64,000 nt of DNA from Pelovirga terrestris (GTDB taxonomy: Bacteria; Desulfobacterota; Desulfuromonadia; Desulfuromonadales; Geopsychrobacteraceae), in assembly GCF_014773365.1 (NCBI RefSeq), contig NZ_JACWUN010000012.1, positions 42,713 through 106,712 of the forward strand. Direction: 5' to 3'. Both the position numbers and the translations under genes were made by a program. The number at the start of each line of letters is the position of its first letter. Within the stretch, counting starts at the first letter, position 1. The notes under the pieces were generated by a model. The model was not told the origin of the DNA. It made no database searches and worked only from the letters and a program-made list of their open reading frames with translations. Below are positions 42,068-52,797 of this stretch, piece after piece.

Positions 42068-45000
42068 TCAATCCCCTTCTTTCGGGTTAAGCGGTGCTTT
42101 CATATCCTTGGGGGTGACCATCCAGAAATAGGCCAGCTCCTCGCGGAAATCATCGAGTATCGCTTTGGCAACCGGGCTTGCCGTGCGGTTGAAATAACTG
42201 ATCAGGATGCTCTTTAAGTAGAGTCGTCCCTCGTTGTCTTCATCAACGTCGATGCGGCGCGCGACCACCAGCTGCTGATTGAGACGATCGATAAAGTTCT
42301 TGTTGCGGTCGTAGACAAAAGCGGCGCCGCCGGTCATGCCGGCACCAAAATTAATGCCGGTTTCTCCCAGTACGACAACGGTTCCGCCGGTCATATATTC
42401 GCAGGCGTGATCACCGGTCCCTTCAACCACCGCCAGAGCGCCGGAATTGCGTACGGCGAAGCGTTCACCGGCGGTCCCGGCAACAAAGAGTTTGCCACCG
42501 GTCGCCCCGTAGAGGCAGGTGTTACCGACCGCAGAAGCCCCCGGCTGGTAGACCTGGGGGGTGATGATAATGCGTCCGCCGTGCATTCCTTTGCCGACGT
42601 AGTCGTTGCCGACCCCGTGCAGCAAAAGCGACATCCCTTCAGACAAAAAGGCGCCGAGGGACTGACCGGCAACCCCGCGTAACTTGATGGTCAGGGCTTC
42701 CTTGGGTAGACCGGTGTCACCGTAAAAACGGGCAATCTCGCCACTGATCAGGGTGCCGAAGCTGCGGTTGATATTGCTGATCTCGCGCTGCGCGACCATG
42801 TCGGTCTGGGGATTTTTGATCACCGGATAGATTTCCTTGAGCAGCTCCTTTTCAAAGGCGTTGTCATCAAAGGGAAGGTTCTCGCGGGTTTTTACATTGA
42901 CACCCTCAACCTGGTGTAAAATTTCGGAAAAATCAAAGTGGCTCAATAAGGGGGTGTCGAGTTTGTCGAGTAGATCACAGCGCCCGATAACCTCTTCAAG
43001 AGTGCGGAAGCCCAGGGCGGCAAGGATCTCACGGACATCTTCAGCGACATTTTCCAGGTAGCTGATGACCTTCTCAACGGTGCCGATGTAGTGGGCGCGC
43101 AGATTTTCATCCTGGGTGGCAATGCCGACGGTGCAGCGGTTGAGGTGGCAGACGCGCAGCAGTTTGCACCCTAGCAGCACTAATAGCGGGGTGCCGAAGC
43201 CGAAACTTTCGGCGCCGAGCATGGCAGCCTTGACCACATCGCGACCGATTTTCATGCCACCATCGGTCTGCAGGGAGACAAACTCACGCAGGTTGTTGGC
43301 TTTTAAGCTGATATGGGCTTCGCTTAAGCCGAACTCCCAGGGATTGCCGGCATGCTTGAGAGAGCTCAGGGGTGCCGCGCCGGTGCCGCCATCGTGACCG
43401 GAAATGACGATCTTGTCAGCGTTGGCCTTGGCGACGCCGGCGGCGATGGTGCCAACCCCTTCAGTGGAGACCAGCTTGACGCTGATTTTTGCCTTGGTAT
43501 TGATCTGCTTAAGGTCAAAGATCAGCTGGGCCAGATCTTCAATCGAGTAAATATCATGGTGCGGCGGTGGGGAAATCAAGGTCACTCCGGGAATGGTGAA
43601 GCGCAGGCGCGCAATCAGCGGGCTGACCTTTTCGCCGGGTAATTGCCCCCCCTCTCCGGGTTTGGCGCCCTGGGCGAGTTTGATCTGAATCTCTTCAGCG
43701 CTGCGCAGATAACCGGGAGTGACGCCAAAACGTCCTGACGCAATCTGCTTGATGCGGCTGTTGCGGACGGTGTCGAAGCGCGCCGCGTCTTCCCCCCCCT
43801 CACCGCTGTTGGAATGGCCCCCCAGGCGGTTCATCGCTTCGGCCAGGGCTTCGTGGGCTTCCGGCGATAGCGCACCTAGCGACATGGCAGCCGAATCAAA
43901 ACGGCGGGTGATCGCCTCAACCGGCTCGACCTGCTCAATCGGCAGAGGGGAGTGAGGGCTTTTGAACCCGAGGGCATCGCGCACATACCTGATGCCACGG
44001 TTGTCGATCATCGAACGGAACTTCAGATATTCTTCACGGGTACGGTTTTCAGCAAAGCGATGCAGCTGGGTCACATGCCAGGAGTTAAAATCGTGGTATT
44101 CAAATCCGGGGTTGTCGCGATAAAACCCACCGATCTCGAGGGGGTAGATGGGGGTCATGTAGCTTTCGGCAAAGACCTTGCGGTGGACCCGGTGGATGCG
44201 CTCCTCAATCTCCTGGAAGCCCAGGCCCGGCATCAGCAGCGAAGAACCTTTGAAGCAGGCATCAACAAGCTCATGGGAAAGGCCGATAATGTCGAACAGG
44301 GCGGCGTTGCGGTAGCTCGAAACGGTGCTGATCCCCATTTTTGACATAATTTTGAGCAGCCCCTTGTTGAGTGCCGCGTAGATATTCTGCAACGCTTTGC
44401 GCAGTTCCCGTGGTGGTTGGTTGCGTTTTTCTCCGATTTCGAGGGCGCTGGCATAGAGCAGCCAGGGGTAGATGGCAATAGCACCATAGCCGATCAGCAC
44501 GGCCGCGGCATGGGGGTCGACGGTTTCACCGGTCACCACCACCAGGCTGACATGCTGACGCAGCCGGGTTTTGAGCAACTGGCGGTTGATATAGCCAACG
44601 GCCATGGCCATCGGGATCAGCTTGTTCTCCTTGTCAAGGACCCGGTCGTCGAGGATAACGATGCGGACCCCGTCGTTGCTCACCGCATCCAGTACCTGTT
44701 CAGCGAGCTGCTGCAGGGCTTTTTGCAGATCAGTGCGGAAGTCGGTATGGAAAATCCGGTACTTGTAGCAGGCTTCAAAGCGCGGCAGTTGCGGGTCACC
44801 AAAGGTCAGCAGAGAGTGGTAGATCTCATAGGACAGAAAAGGCGAAACGCTTTTTAAGCGCATCGCGCGACTCTTGGTTTCGATCAGCGGGTTGCCGATA
44901 CCGCCGAAGCCGATAGTGGTCGACATGACCGCTTTTTCCCGCAGGGGATCGATGGGCGGATTGGTAACCTGAGCAAATTTCTGTTTGAAAAAGTCGCTGA

Positions 45001-46489
45001 AGTTACGCTGTTGATCGGAAAAGGCCGCCAGGGGCGTATCGTCCCCCATGGAGCCGACCGGCTCCTTGCCGTCAGCCATCATGGGGCGGATGATCAGATC
45101 TACAACTTCCGAGGTGATGTTGTGATAACGCTGGGCCGTCTCCAGATCGGGGTAGCGGTAGTCCTTGTCTTCGCAGAACTGGCGACCGATAAATTCCTGC
45201 AGGTAGTAGGTATGCTCGGTCAGCCATTGATTGTAGGGCTGGGACTCCATCAGGTACCGGTCGATATCGCGGGTGTAGAAGATCTGCCCGGAGCTCAGGT
45301 CGGCGGCGATCATCTGACCACTCTGCAGGCGACCACGCTCGCGGATCATGTTTGCCGGTGTGTCGATGACCCCGTACTCGCTGCTGATCAGTAGCCGATT
45401 ATCTGTAGTGATGATGTATTTTGCCGGACGCAGACCGTTGCGATCGAGGATACAGCCGATGTAGCGGCCATCGGTCAGGCTGATGGCGGCCGGGCCGTCC
45501 CAGGGTTCATAGGCGCCGGAGGTATATTCATAAAAAGCGCGCAGTTTGGCCGGCATGTTGGCGACATTGTGACGTGCCGGTGGTACCAGGCCGCGGATCG
45601 CTTTGAAAAAATCGACACCGTTAGCCAGTTTAAACTCAATCATGTTGTCGAGACCGGCGCTGTCACTGACCCCCTCTTCGAGCAGTGGCATGATTCTCGC
45701 GATTTCATCCTCGGTAAAAACCGGACTGCGGGCATCGGTGAACTTGTAGCGGGCTTTGAAGCGGTTGCCCTGGATGGAATTGATCTCACCATTGTGGGCA
45801 ATCACCCGTAAGGGTTGAGCAAGCTTCCACTGGGGCAGGGTGTTGGTGGAAAAGCGCTGGTGAAACAGGGCAAAGGAGATTTCGAAGTCAGGATCCTGCA
45901 GATCGGGAAACAGGGTTTCAATGTAAGTCGGCATCACCAGCCCCTTGTAGCTGATCAGGGTGCGGGAAAAACTGGGGATGTAGAAGTGCGGATCGGTGCG
46001 GAACTGTTTTTCCACCTCCTTGCGCGTCAGATAGAGCAGGGCATCGAAGCGGCGGGTGGCAATCAGCGCTGCCGGGACGACAAAAACCTGGAAGATCTGC
46101 GGCAGCCGGTTTAACGCGTACTCGCCAAGGGCATCGGTATTGACCGGGACCTCGCGGGTAAAGAGGATCTGCAGGTCATTTTTGCCGCACATTTTTTCAA
46201 GCGCCGGCAGCTGCTTCTTTGCATCACGGGTGAATACCACCGCCACCGCAAACTGCTCCGGCAGGGAGAGGTCATGCTCTTCAGCGACCTTGCTCAAGAA
46301 ACCGACGGGCATAGAGCAGAGCAGGCCGGAGCCATCGCCGGTTTTCCCGTCAGCGGCGATGGCGCCGCGATGCATCATGCGGGTGAGGGCCTTGATCGAG
46401 TCTTTCAGGAGTTGATGGCTGGGCCGGTTGTCGATCTGGGCCAGCAGGCCGAAGCCACAGTTGTCACGAAATTTTTCTGCTGGATTCAT
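42068..46489 (-). CDS. gltB: Glutamate synthase, large subunit
   Basis: 1473 residues. The N-terminal glutaminase (about 9-410) has the nucleophile cysteine in NCGFGLLAQ, exposed after propeptide removal. The central and FMN-binding synthase domains follow (GGHSNSGEGGEDAARF; KLAQGAKPGEGGQLPG), with the 3Fe-4S cysteines in CKLLRVCHLNRCTVG. The C-terminal GXGXG helix ends the protein. The open frame extends to 46762, but MNPAEKFRDNCGFG at 46489 with AAAGGA upstream is the family start. Ammonium assimilation with glutamine synthetase, which is not in the window. Confidence 0.95.
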   Translation of the reverse strand: MNPAEKFRDNCGFGLLAQIDNRPSHQLLKDSIKALTRMMHRGAIAADGKTGDGSGLLCSMPVGFLSKVAEEHDLSLPEQFAVAVVFTRDAKKQLPALEKMCGKNDLQILFTREVPVNTDALGEYALNRLPQIFQVFVVPAALIATRRFDALLYLTRKEVEKQFRTDPHFYIPSFSRTLISYKGLVMPTYIETLFPDLQDPDFEISFALFHQRFSTNTLPQWKLAQPLRVIAHNGEINSIQGNRFKARYKFTDARSPVFTEDEIARIMPLLEEGVSDSAGLDNMIEFKLANGVDFFKAIRGLVPPARHNVANMPAKLRAFYEYTSGAYEPWDGPAAISLTDGRYIGCILDRNGLRPAKYIITTDNRLLISSEYGVIDTPANMIRERGRLQSGQMIAADLSSGQIFYTRDIDRYLMESQPYNQWLTEHTYYLQEFIGRQFCEDKDYRYPDLETAQRYHNITSEVVDLIIRPMMADGKEPVGSMGDDTPLAAFSDQQRNFSDFFKQKFAQVTNPPIDPLREKAVMSTTIGFGGIGNPLIETKSRAMRLKSVSPFLSYEIYHSLLTFGDPQLPRFEACYKYRIFHTDFRTDLQKALQQLAEQVLDAVSNDGVRIVILDDRVLDKENKLIPMAMAVGYINRQLLKTRLRQHVSLVVVTGETVDPHAAAVLIGYGAIAIYPWLLYASALEIGEKRNQPPRELRKALQNIYAALNKGLLKIMSKMGISTVSSYRNAALFDIIGLSHELVDACFKGSSLLMPGLGFQEIEERIHRVHRKVFAESYMTPIYPLEIGGFYRDNPGFEYHDFNSWHVTQLHRFAENRTREEYLKFRSMIDNRGIRYVRDALGFKSPHSPLPIEQVEPVEAITRRFDSAAMSLGALSPEAHEALAEAMNRLGGHSNSGEGGEDAARFDTVRNSRIKQIASGRFGVTPGYLRSAEEIQIKLAQGAKPGEGGQLPGEKVSPLIARLRFTIPGVTLISPPPHHDIYSIEDLAQLIFDLKQINTKAKISVKLVSTEGVGTIAAGVAKANADKIVISGHDGGTGAAPLSSLKHAGNPWEFGLSEAHISLKANNLREFVSLQTDGGMKIGRDVVKAAMLGAESFGFGTPLLVLLGCKLLRVCHLNRCTVGIATQDENLRAHYIGTVEKVISYLENVAEDVREILAALGFRTLEEVIGRCDLLDKLDTPLLSHFDFSEILHQVEGVNVKTRENLPFDDNAFEKELLKEIYPVIKNPQTDMVAQREISNINRSFGTLISGEIARFYGDTGLPKEALTIKLRGVAGQSLGAFLSEGMSLLLHGVGNDYVGKGMHGGRIIITPQVYQPGASAVGNTCLYGATGGKLFVAGTAGERFAVRNSGALAVVEGTGDHACEYMTGGTVVVLGETGINFGAGMTGGAAFVYDRNKNFIDRLNQQLVVARRIDVDEDNEGRLYLKSILISYFNRTASPVAKAILDDFREELAYFWMVTPKDMKAPLNPKEGD

Positions 46490-46579
46490 AAAAAGCTTAT
46501 CCTTTACTGAGGTGGTGCAAGTCGCATCGGGTGCGATGACTGATCGTTGCTTTAAATGTGGACGTAAGGAGTAAACCAA

Positions 46580-46595
46580 TGCAAAAAGCGTGCAC
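46580..46595 (-). promoter_or_regulatory. Candidate sigma-54 promoter of gltBD
   Basis: Minus-strand GTGCACGCTTTTTGCA fits TGGCACGN4TTGCW at all but the first two positions; the -12 TTGCA is perfect but one of the two -24 guanines is T. It lies about 90 bp before the gltB ATG. The 250-bp region also has short hairpins (GCATCGGGTGCGATG near 46525) but no other recognised signal. Confidence 0.4.
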
Positions 46596-46742
46596 AAAGC
46601 CTGGAAAGATGAAGAAGTCAGCAGTCTCCGCCACGGAGTCTGATCAGCGCCATCGCTCCGGCAGTGATGCTGCCGAAATATTACGCAGTTTACTGCAGTG
46701 TGTGCTATAAAAACAGCAATTTGAAAATTATCACATGACGAT

Positions 46743-46902
46743 GCGTTCGCAAAAAGTATCAAGTTAGCTGGCTAAGCAAAAAGCGCCAAAGGCAAGGCGC
46801 GCGATGATTGAGCCATGAGGCGTGCTTAGGTACGTCGAAGCCGTGACACAAGCGCGACTGTTTGTCCTCGGGCGCAACCGTTGGTGAGCTTTTTGCGACG
46901 CC
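46743..46902 (-). repeat. Dispersed palindromic repeat B, copy 2
   Basis: Inverted copy of the block at 6779-6928, about 160 bp. Its ends are GCGTTCGCAAAAAG and, on the other strand, GGCGTCGCAAAAAGC. Shared blocks with copy 1 include TGGCTAAGCAAAAAGCGCCA, AAGGCAAGGCGCGC and GTACGTCGAAG; the middle has diverged. It fills most of the space between the gltB promoter region and the RecA-like/PPDK_N gene and may belong to the leader of the latter. No target duplication was found. Confidence 0.75.
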
Positions 46903-46931
46903 ATTATCTGATTACCACAAGAGGAGCCGCA

Positions 46932-49538
46932 ATGATGAGTAAGTCTCAGCGGGTATCGACGGGTTATGCCGAACTGGATGCTATTCTCGATGGTTTGCGC
47001 ATCGGCGACAATGTTGTGCTTAAGGTCGAGTCGATTGAGGATTACCGCTATTTTGTTCAACCTTTTGTTGAGCAGGCCCTGCGCGATGGCCGTACCATCA
47101 ACTATATGCGTTTTGGTGATCATCTGCCGTTGCTGGCCGAAGCGCCCCAGATCAAAATTCATCAGATCGATCCGAAAGAGGGTTTCGAACCCTTTGCCGG
47201 CCAGGTTTATCAGATCGTTACTGACCAGGGGGAGGGGGCTTTCTATGTTTTCGATTGCCTCTCCGAACTGCTCTCGGCCTGGGCCACCGATCATATGATC
47301 GGCAATTTTTTCCGTATCACCTGCCCCTATCTGTTTGATCTTGATACCGTTGCCTATTTTGCCCTGATCCGCAGCCGGCATGCCTTCCGCACGGTTGAGC
47401 AGATCCGCAATACCACCCAGGTGTTGATCGATGTTTTCAGCCACGAAGATCACTTTCACCTTCAGCCTCTCAAGGTCTGGCAGCGGCGCTCACCGACCAT
47501 GTTTCTGCCCCACCACAAGATTGGCGAACGCTTTATCCCCTTGACCAACAGCTTTGAATCGACCCGGCTCTACAAGTCATTGGCGGAGCGCACCGCCAAC
47601 GGCGGACGGCGCCAGATTGATCACTGGCACCGGTTATTTATGGATGCGGAAGACCTCTGTCGTGAGAATGGTTCCGGTTATGATCGTGACAGCATGGTGC
47701 GCCATCTTTGCCGCCACGTTCTTGCCCGTGAGGAGCGGATGCTGGTGTTGGCGCGCGAATATTTCAGTCTGCCCGATCTGCTCGATATCAAGTCACGCAT
47801 CATCGGCACCGGCTTTATCGGCGGCAAGGCCGTCGGCATGCTCCTGGCTCATCATATCCTCCGCCGCGATCCAAGCTTTGACTGGAATCATCATCTGGAA
47901 AAACACGATTCCTACTATGTCGGTTCCAACGTTTATTATTCCTACATCGTACACAATAATCTCTGGCCCCTGTTTATGCAGCAGAAAGCCGAAGCCGGTT
48001 ATTTCAGCGTTGCTGCCGAACTGCGCGAGAAGATGCTCGCGGGCAGTTTCCCGGACGAAATCCGCGAGGAATTTCAGCAGATGCTCGAATATTACGGCCA
48101 GTATCCGATCATTGTGCGTTCCAGTTCATTGCTCGAAGACGGTTTCGGCAATGCCTTTGCGGGTAAATATGACAGCTTTTTCTGCGTCAACCAGGGCAGC
48201 CCGGAAGAGCGTCTGGAGGCGCTGGAAAATGCTATCCGCAAGGTCTTTGCCAGTGCCATGAGTGAAGACGCCTTGACCTACCGTTTGCAGCGGGGCCTTG
48301 ATAAAAAAGACGAGCAGATGGCACTGTTGATCCAGCGCGTTTCCGGATCCTATCGCAAACACTACTACCTGCCGGAATTGGCGGGTGTTGGCGTGTCGTA
48401 CAATACCTTTGTCTGGGATAAAGAGATGGACCCCCAGGCCGGTATGTTGCGTCTGGTGGTGGGGATGGGAACCCGGGCCGTTGACCGCTCCGAGGTTGAT
48501 TACCCGCGCGTGGTCGCCCTTGACGCGCCGACCCGACGGCAGCATAAAGGCTTTGAGGATGTGCGCAAGTTCTCTCAGCATGACATCGACCTGCTCAACA
48601 TCAACGACAACAGTTTGCAGACCCTGTCCCTGTATAATCTTGCGCAAGAGGATCTTGGTCTCCCCTGGGACATTTATGCCGTCCGCGACGAAGACACCAT
48701 CCGGTTGCTGCAGGAACGTGGCCGCAAGGTTGCCAACGTCTGGATGCTGACCTTTGACGATTTCCTTGAGCAGAGCGATTTTGCCCCGTTGATGCAGCGT
48801 CTGCTCAAGACCATCGAAAAGGCGTACGGTTATCCGGTGGATGTGGAGTTTACCGCCAACTTCACCGCCGATCGCACGGTCAAGATCGATGTGGTGCAGT
48901 GTCGTCCCCTACAGACCCGCGGGGCGGAATCGACCCTCGAAATTCCTCAGGACATTGCGGATGATAAGTTGCTGTTCCGCTCTACCGGCAATTTTATGGG
49001 GGGGAATGTCTCCCACGCGCTGGACTGGATTATCTGGATTGAGCCGGCGGAATATCTGCGCCTGCCCCCGTCGGAAAAATACGAGGTGGCGCGCCTGATC
49101 GGGCGCCTCAACCGACGTATTGCGGGGCGCGAAGAGGAGGGACGTACCATGCTCATCGGTCCCGGGCGCTGGGGGACGACGACCCCATCCCTGGGTGTGC
49201 CGGTGTCCTTTTCGGAGATCAGTAACCTCACTGCCCTGGTCGAGGTGGCCTTTCCGTCCGGTGGTCTGATGCCGGAATTATCCTTCGGTTCTCACTTTTT
49301 TCAGGATCTGGTTGAAGCCGACATCTTCTACCTGGCCCTCTTCCCTGAGCACAAAGGCTGCACCTTCAATCGCGCCTGGTTGCAGGATCGTCCCAACGCG
49401 CTGGACGGTCTGATTCCCTCCAGCGGTCACTACAAGTCGGTGGTCAAGGTCTGCCGTGTGCCGGATACCGGCATACGCCTGATGGCCGACGTGGTGGCGC
49501 AGGAACTGGTGTGTTTTGAGGGGCCGCAGGAGGGGTAG
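46932..49538 (+). CDS. RecA/KaiC-like plus PEP/pyruvate-binding (PPDK_N) domain protein
   Basis: 868 residues. Residues 8-200 look like a KaiC/RecA-type domain (STGYAELDAILDGLRIGDNV; FYVFDCLSEL at the Walker B place), but no Walker A GKT is present. Residues 290-680 form a PPDK_N ATP-grasp domain (GFIGGKAVGMLLAHH, IIVRSSSLLEDGFGNAFAG, VDVEFTAN, VVQCRPLQ). The swivelling phosphohistidine domain and PEP barrel are missing, although MGGNVSHAL near residue 695 resembles GGxTSHA. The last 180 residues are unknown. It may be a dikinase-like regulator or kinase. AGGAG precedes the ATG. Confidence 0.75.
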   Translation: MMSKSQRVSTGYAELDAILDGLRIGDNVVLKVESIEDYRYFVQPFVEQALRDGRTINYMRFGDHLPLLAEAPQIKIHQIDPKEGFEPFAGQVYQIVTDQGEGAFYVFDCLSELLSAWATDHMIGNFFRITCPYLFDLDTVAYFALIRSRHAFRTVEQIRNTTQVLIDVFSHEDHFHLQPLKVWQRRSPTMFLPHHKIGERFIPLTNSFESTRLYKSLAERTANGGRRQIDHWHRLFMDAEDLCRENGSGYDRDSMVRHLCRHVLAREERMLVLAREYFSLPDLLDIKSRIIGTGFIGGKAVGMLLAHHILRRDPSFDWNHHLEKHDSYYVGSNVYYSYIVHNNLWPLFMQQKAEAGYFSVAAELREKMLAGSFPDEIREEFQQMLEYYGQYPIIVRSSSLLEDGFGNAFAGKYDSFFCVNQGSPEERLEALENAIRKVFASAMSEDALTYRLQRGLDKKDEQMALLIQRVSGSYRKHYYLPELAGVGVSYNTFVWDKEMDPQAGMLRLVVGMGTRAVDRSEVDYPRVVALDAPTRRQHKGFEDVRKFSQHDIDLLNINDNSLQTLSLYNLAQEDLGLPWDIYAVRDEDTIRLLQERGRKVANVWMLTFDDFLEQSDFAPLMQRLLKTIEKAYGYPVDVEFTANFTADRTVKIDVVQCRPLQTRGAESTLEIPQDIADDKLLFRSTGNFMGGNVSHALDWIIWIEPAEYLRLPPSEKYEVARLIGRLNRRIAGREEEGRTMLIGPGRWGTTTPSLGVPVSFSEISNLTALVEVAFPSGGLMPELSFGSHFFQDLVEADIFYLALFPEHKGCTFNRAWLQDRPNALDGLIPSSGHYKSVVKVCRVPDTGIRLMADVVAQELVCFEGPQEG

Positions 49539-49592
49539 TGGGGAGTGGGGAGTGGGGAGTGGGGAGTGGGGAGTGGGGAGTGGGGAGTGGGG
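49537..49592. repeat. Perfect heptamer tandem repeat (AGTGGGG) x 8
   Basis: Eight exact copies of AGTGGGG; the first overlaps the TAG stop of the preceding gene. The complement CCCCACT occurs in the degenerate block at 33423-33449. It lies between a coding end and a terminator, so it is part of the 3' untranslated region. Confidence 0.95.
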
Positions 49593-49595
49593 AGA

Positions 49596-49635
49596 TACGC
49601 AAAAAGCCCGGCCATAGAGCCGGGCTTTTTGCGTA
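49596..49635. terminator. Bidirectional rho-independent terminator
   Basis: A perfect 17-bp palindrome, with arms ending AAAAAGCCCGGC and GCCGGGCTTTTT around a six-base loop, lies between the convergent PPDK_N-type gene and gdhA. T-runs lie on the 3' arm in both directions. Confidence 0.9.
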
Positions 49636-49651
49636 TTCTGTATTCTAAATT

Positions 49652-51369
<1,718 letters not shown>

Positions 51370-52797
51370 CTATTCAGTTGTTTTTAGCCGTTTGTTAAGC
51401 GCCTGGGGGGTGATGCCGAGGGCCTTTGCTGCCTTTGACTGGTTGCCGGCTGTTCGCTGCAACGCTTCATTGACAAGCGCCTGGGTGGCTTGTTTGATGG
51501 TCGGCAGTTCGGGCCCGAAGCGGATGGTTGCAGTCCCTCGCGCCATTGTGGCGTCGAGATCACAACTGGCCGGGGTCACGTCCTGTGCCGGCAAGATGAC
51601 CTCCTCAAAGCGTGCACAAGAGAGTTCCCCGTCCTGGTGCCGCCCCACAGCATCGAACACCATGGCGCGTAGCTCGCGGACATTGCCGGGGAAATCATAG
51701 CTAGTCAGGAGGTCAAGCAGGGGTTGCTGGATCAGCGGCGGGGCGCAGGAAAAACTTTCTGCAGCTTCTGCTACCAGGGCGGTCATCAGCACAGGCAGAT
51801 CCTCTTTGCGCTCACGCAGCGGCGGGATGTCGATCAGGTGGGCGCAGAGGCGGTAGTAGAGATCTTTGCGGAAGGCTCCCTGGTCTACCTTGTCTTTGAG
51901 CTTCTGATTGGTCGCAAATAGTATTCGCGCCCGGACCCGGCGGGGTTTATCGCTGCCAAGGGGGTAATATTCTCCTTCCTGCAACAAGCGCAGCAGTTTG
52001 ACCTGGGATGCCGGTGCCAGATCGCCGATTTCATCAAGAAAGAGGATGCCGTCCGCAGCCTCTTCAATCATCCCTTTGCGAGCTTGGTCAGCACTGGTAA
52101 AGGCCCCCTTGACATGACCGAAAAGGGTATCGCTGAAGACCATATCATCCAGCCCGGCAACGTTGACGGCGATCCAGGGTTTCTCCGGGCAGCGCAGTTG
52201 ATGAAGGGAACGAGCAACCAATTCCTTACCGGTGCCGCTTTCTCCGGTAATCAGTACCGGTTCATAGCCGCGGGCAATAGCGCGTAGATAAGAGAAGATC
52301 CTGTGCATTTTTCCGCTGCAGGTGTGAAAGCGGGCAAAGGCCGGATGTTCGACCTCTTCCCGCTGCAGCAGTCGTTCAGCAAGTTCGCGGTTCTGGCGCT
52401 GTAGTTCAATTTGTTTCAGGGTGCGCATAATCCCGGAGACCACGCGCTCGCGCTCGTCGGTTTTGATGTAAAAATCTTCAGCTCCGGCCTTTACACAGCG
52501 GATGGCGGTTTCAATCTGATTCATGCCGCTGATGATAATCACCGCAATGTCCGGATAACTTTCCCTGATCTGGGTCAGAAGTTGTTCTCCATTGACGTAT
52601 GGCATGTTGAGGTCGATCAGCGCCAGACAACAGGATTGCTGTTGTAGTAGCCTCATCGCCTCACGACTGTCACTGCAGCGGATGACATTATTGATGCCCG
52701 CCGACACTTTAAGGGAAAGGGCCATGCTGTGTAGCCAGGCCGGCTCATCGTCAACCATTAAAAGGGGCAATTCGGGATACAGTTGCTTATTCGTCAT
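51370..52797 (-). CDS. NtrC-type sigma-54-dependent response regulator
   Basis: 475 residues. The receiver (10-125) has LMVDDEPAW and the phosphoacceptor in ALIDLNMPYVNG. The AAA+ domain (about 160-385) has Walker A ITGESGTGKE and Walker B ILFLDEIGDL. The sigma-54 contact loop reads GAFTSA rather than GAFTGA. The C-terminal Fis-type helix-turn-helix is NQSKAAKALGITPQALNKRL. ATG at 52797 is chosen for its AGGA site; it overlaps the upstream kinase gene by 11 bp, so that kinase is the likely partner. Confidence 0.92.
   Translation of the reverse strand: MTNKQLYPELPLLMVDDEPAWLHSMALSLKVSAGINNVIRCSDSREAMRLLQQQSCCLALIDLNMPYVNGEQLLTQIRESYPDIAVIIISGMNQIETAIRCVKAGAEDFYIKTDERERVVSGIMRTLKQIELQRQNRELAERLLQREEVEHPAFARFHTCSGKMHRIFSYLRAIARGYEPVLITGESGTGKELVARSLHQLRCPEKPWIAVNVAGLDDMVFSDTLFGHVKGAFTSADQARKGMIEEAADGILFLDEIGDLAPASQVKLLRLLQEGEYYPLGSDKPRRVRARILFATNQKLKDKVDQGAFRKDLYYRLCAHLIDIPPLRERKEDLPVLMTALVAEAAESFSCAPPLIQQPLLDLLTSYDFPGNVRELRAMVFDAVGRHQDGELSCARFEEVILPAQDVTPASCDLDATMARGTATIRFGPELPTIKQATQALVNEALQRTAGNQSKAAKALGITPQALNKRLKTTE

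Noticed and set aside
46490..46762. N-terminal extension of gltB to the end of the open frame
   Set aside because: The extra 91 residues have no resemblance to glutamate synthase and would move the essential cysteine far from the N-terminus; the ATG at 46489 fits the family.
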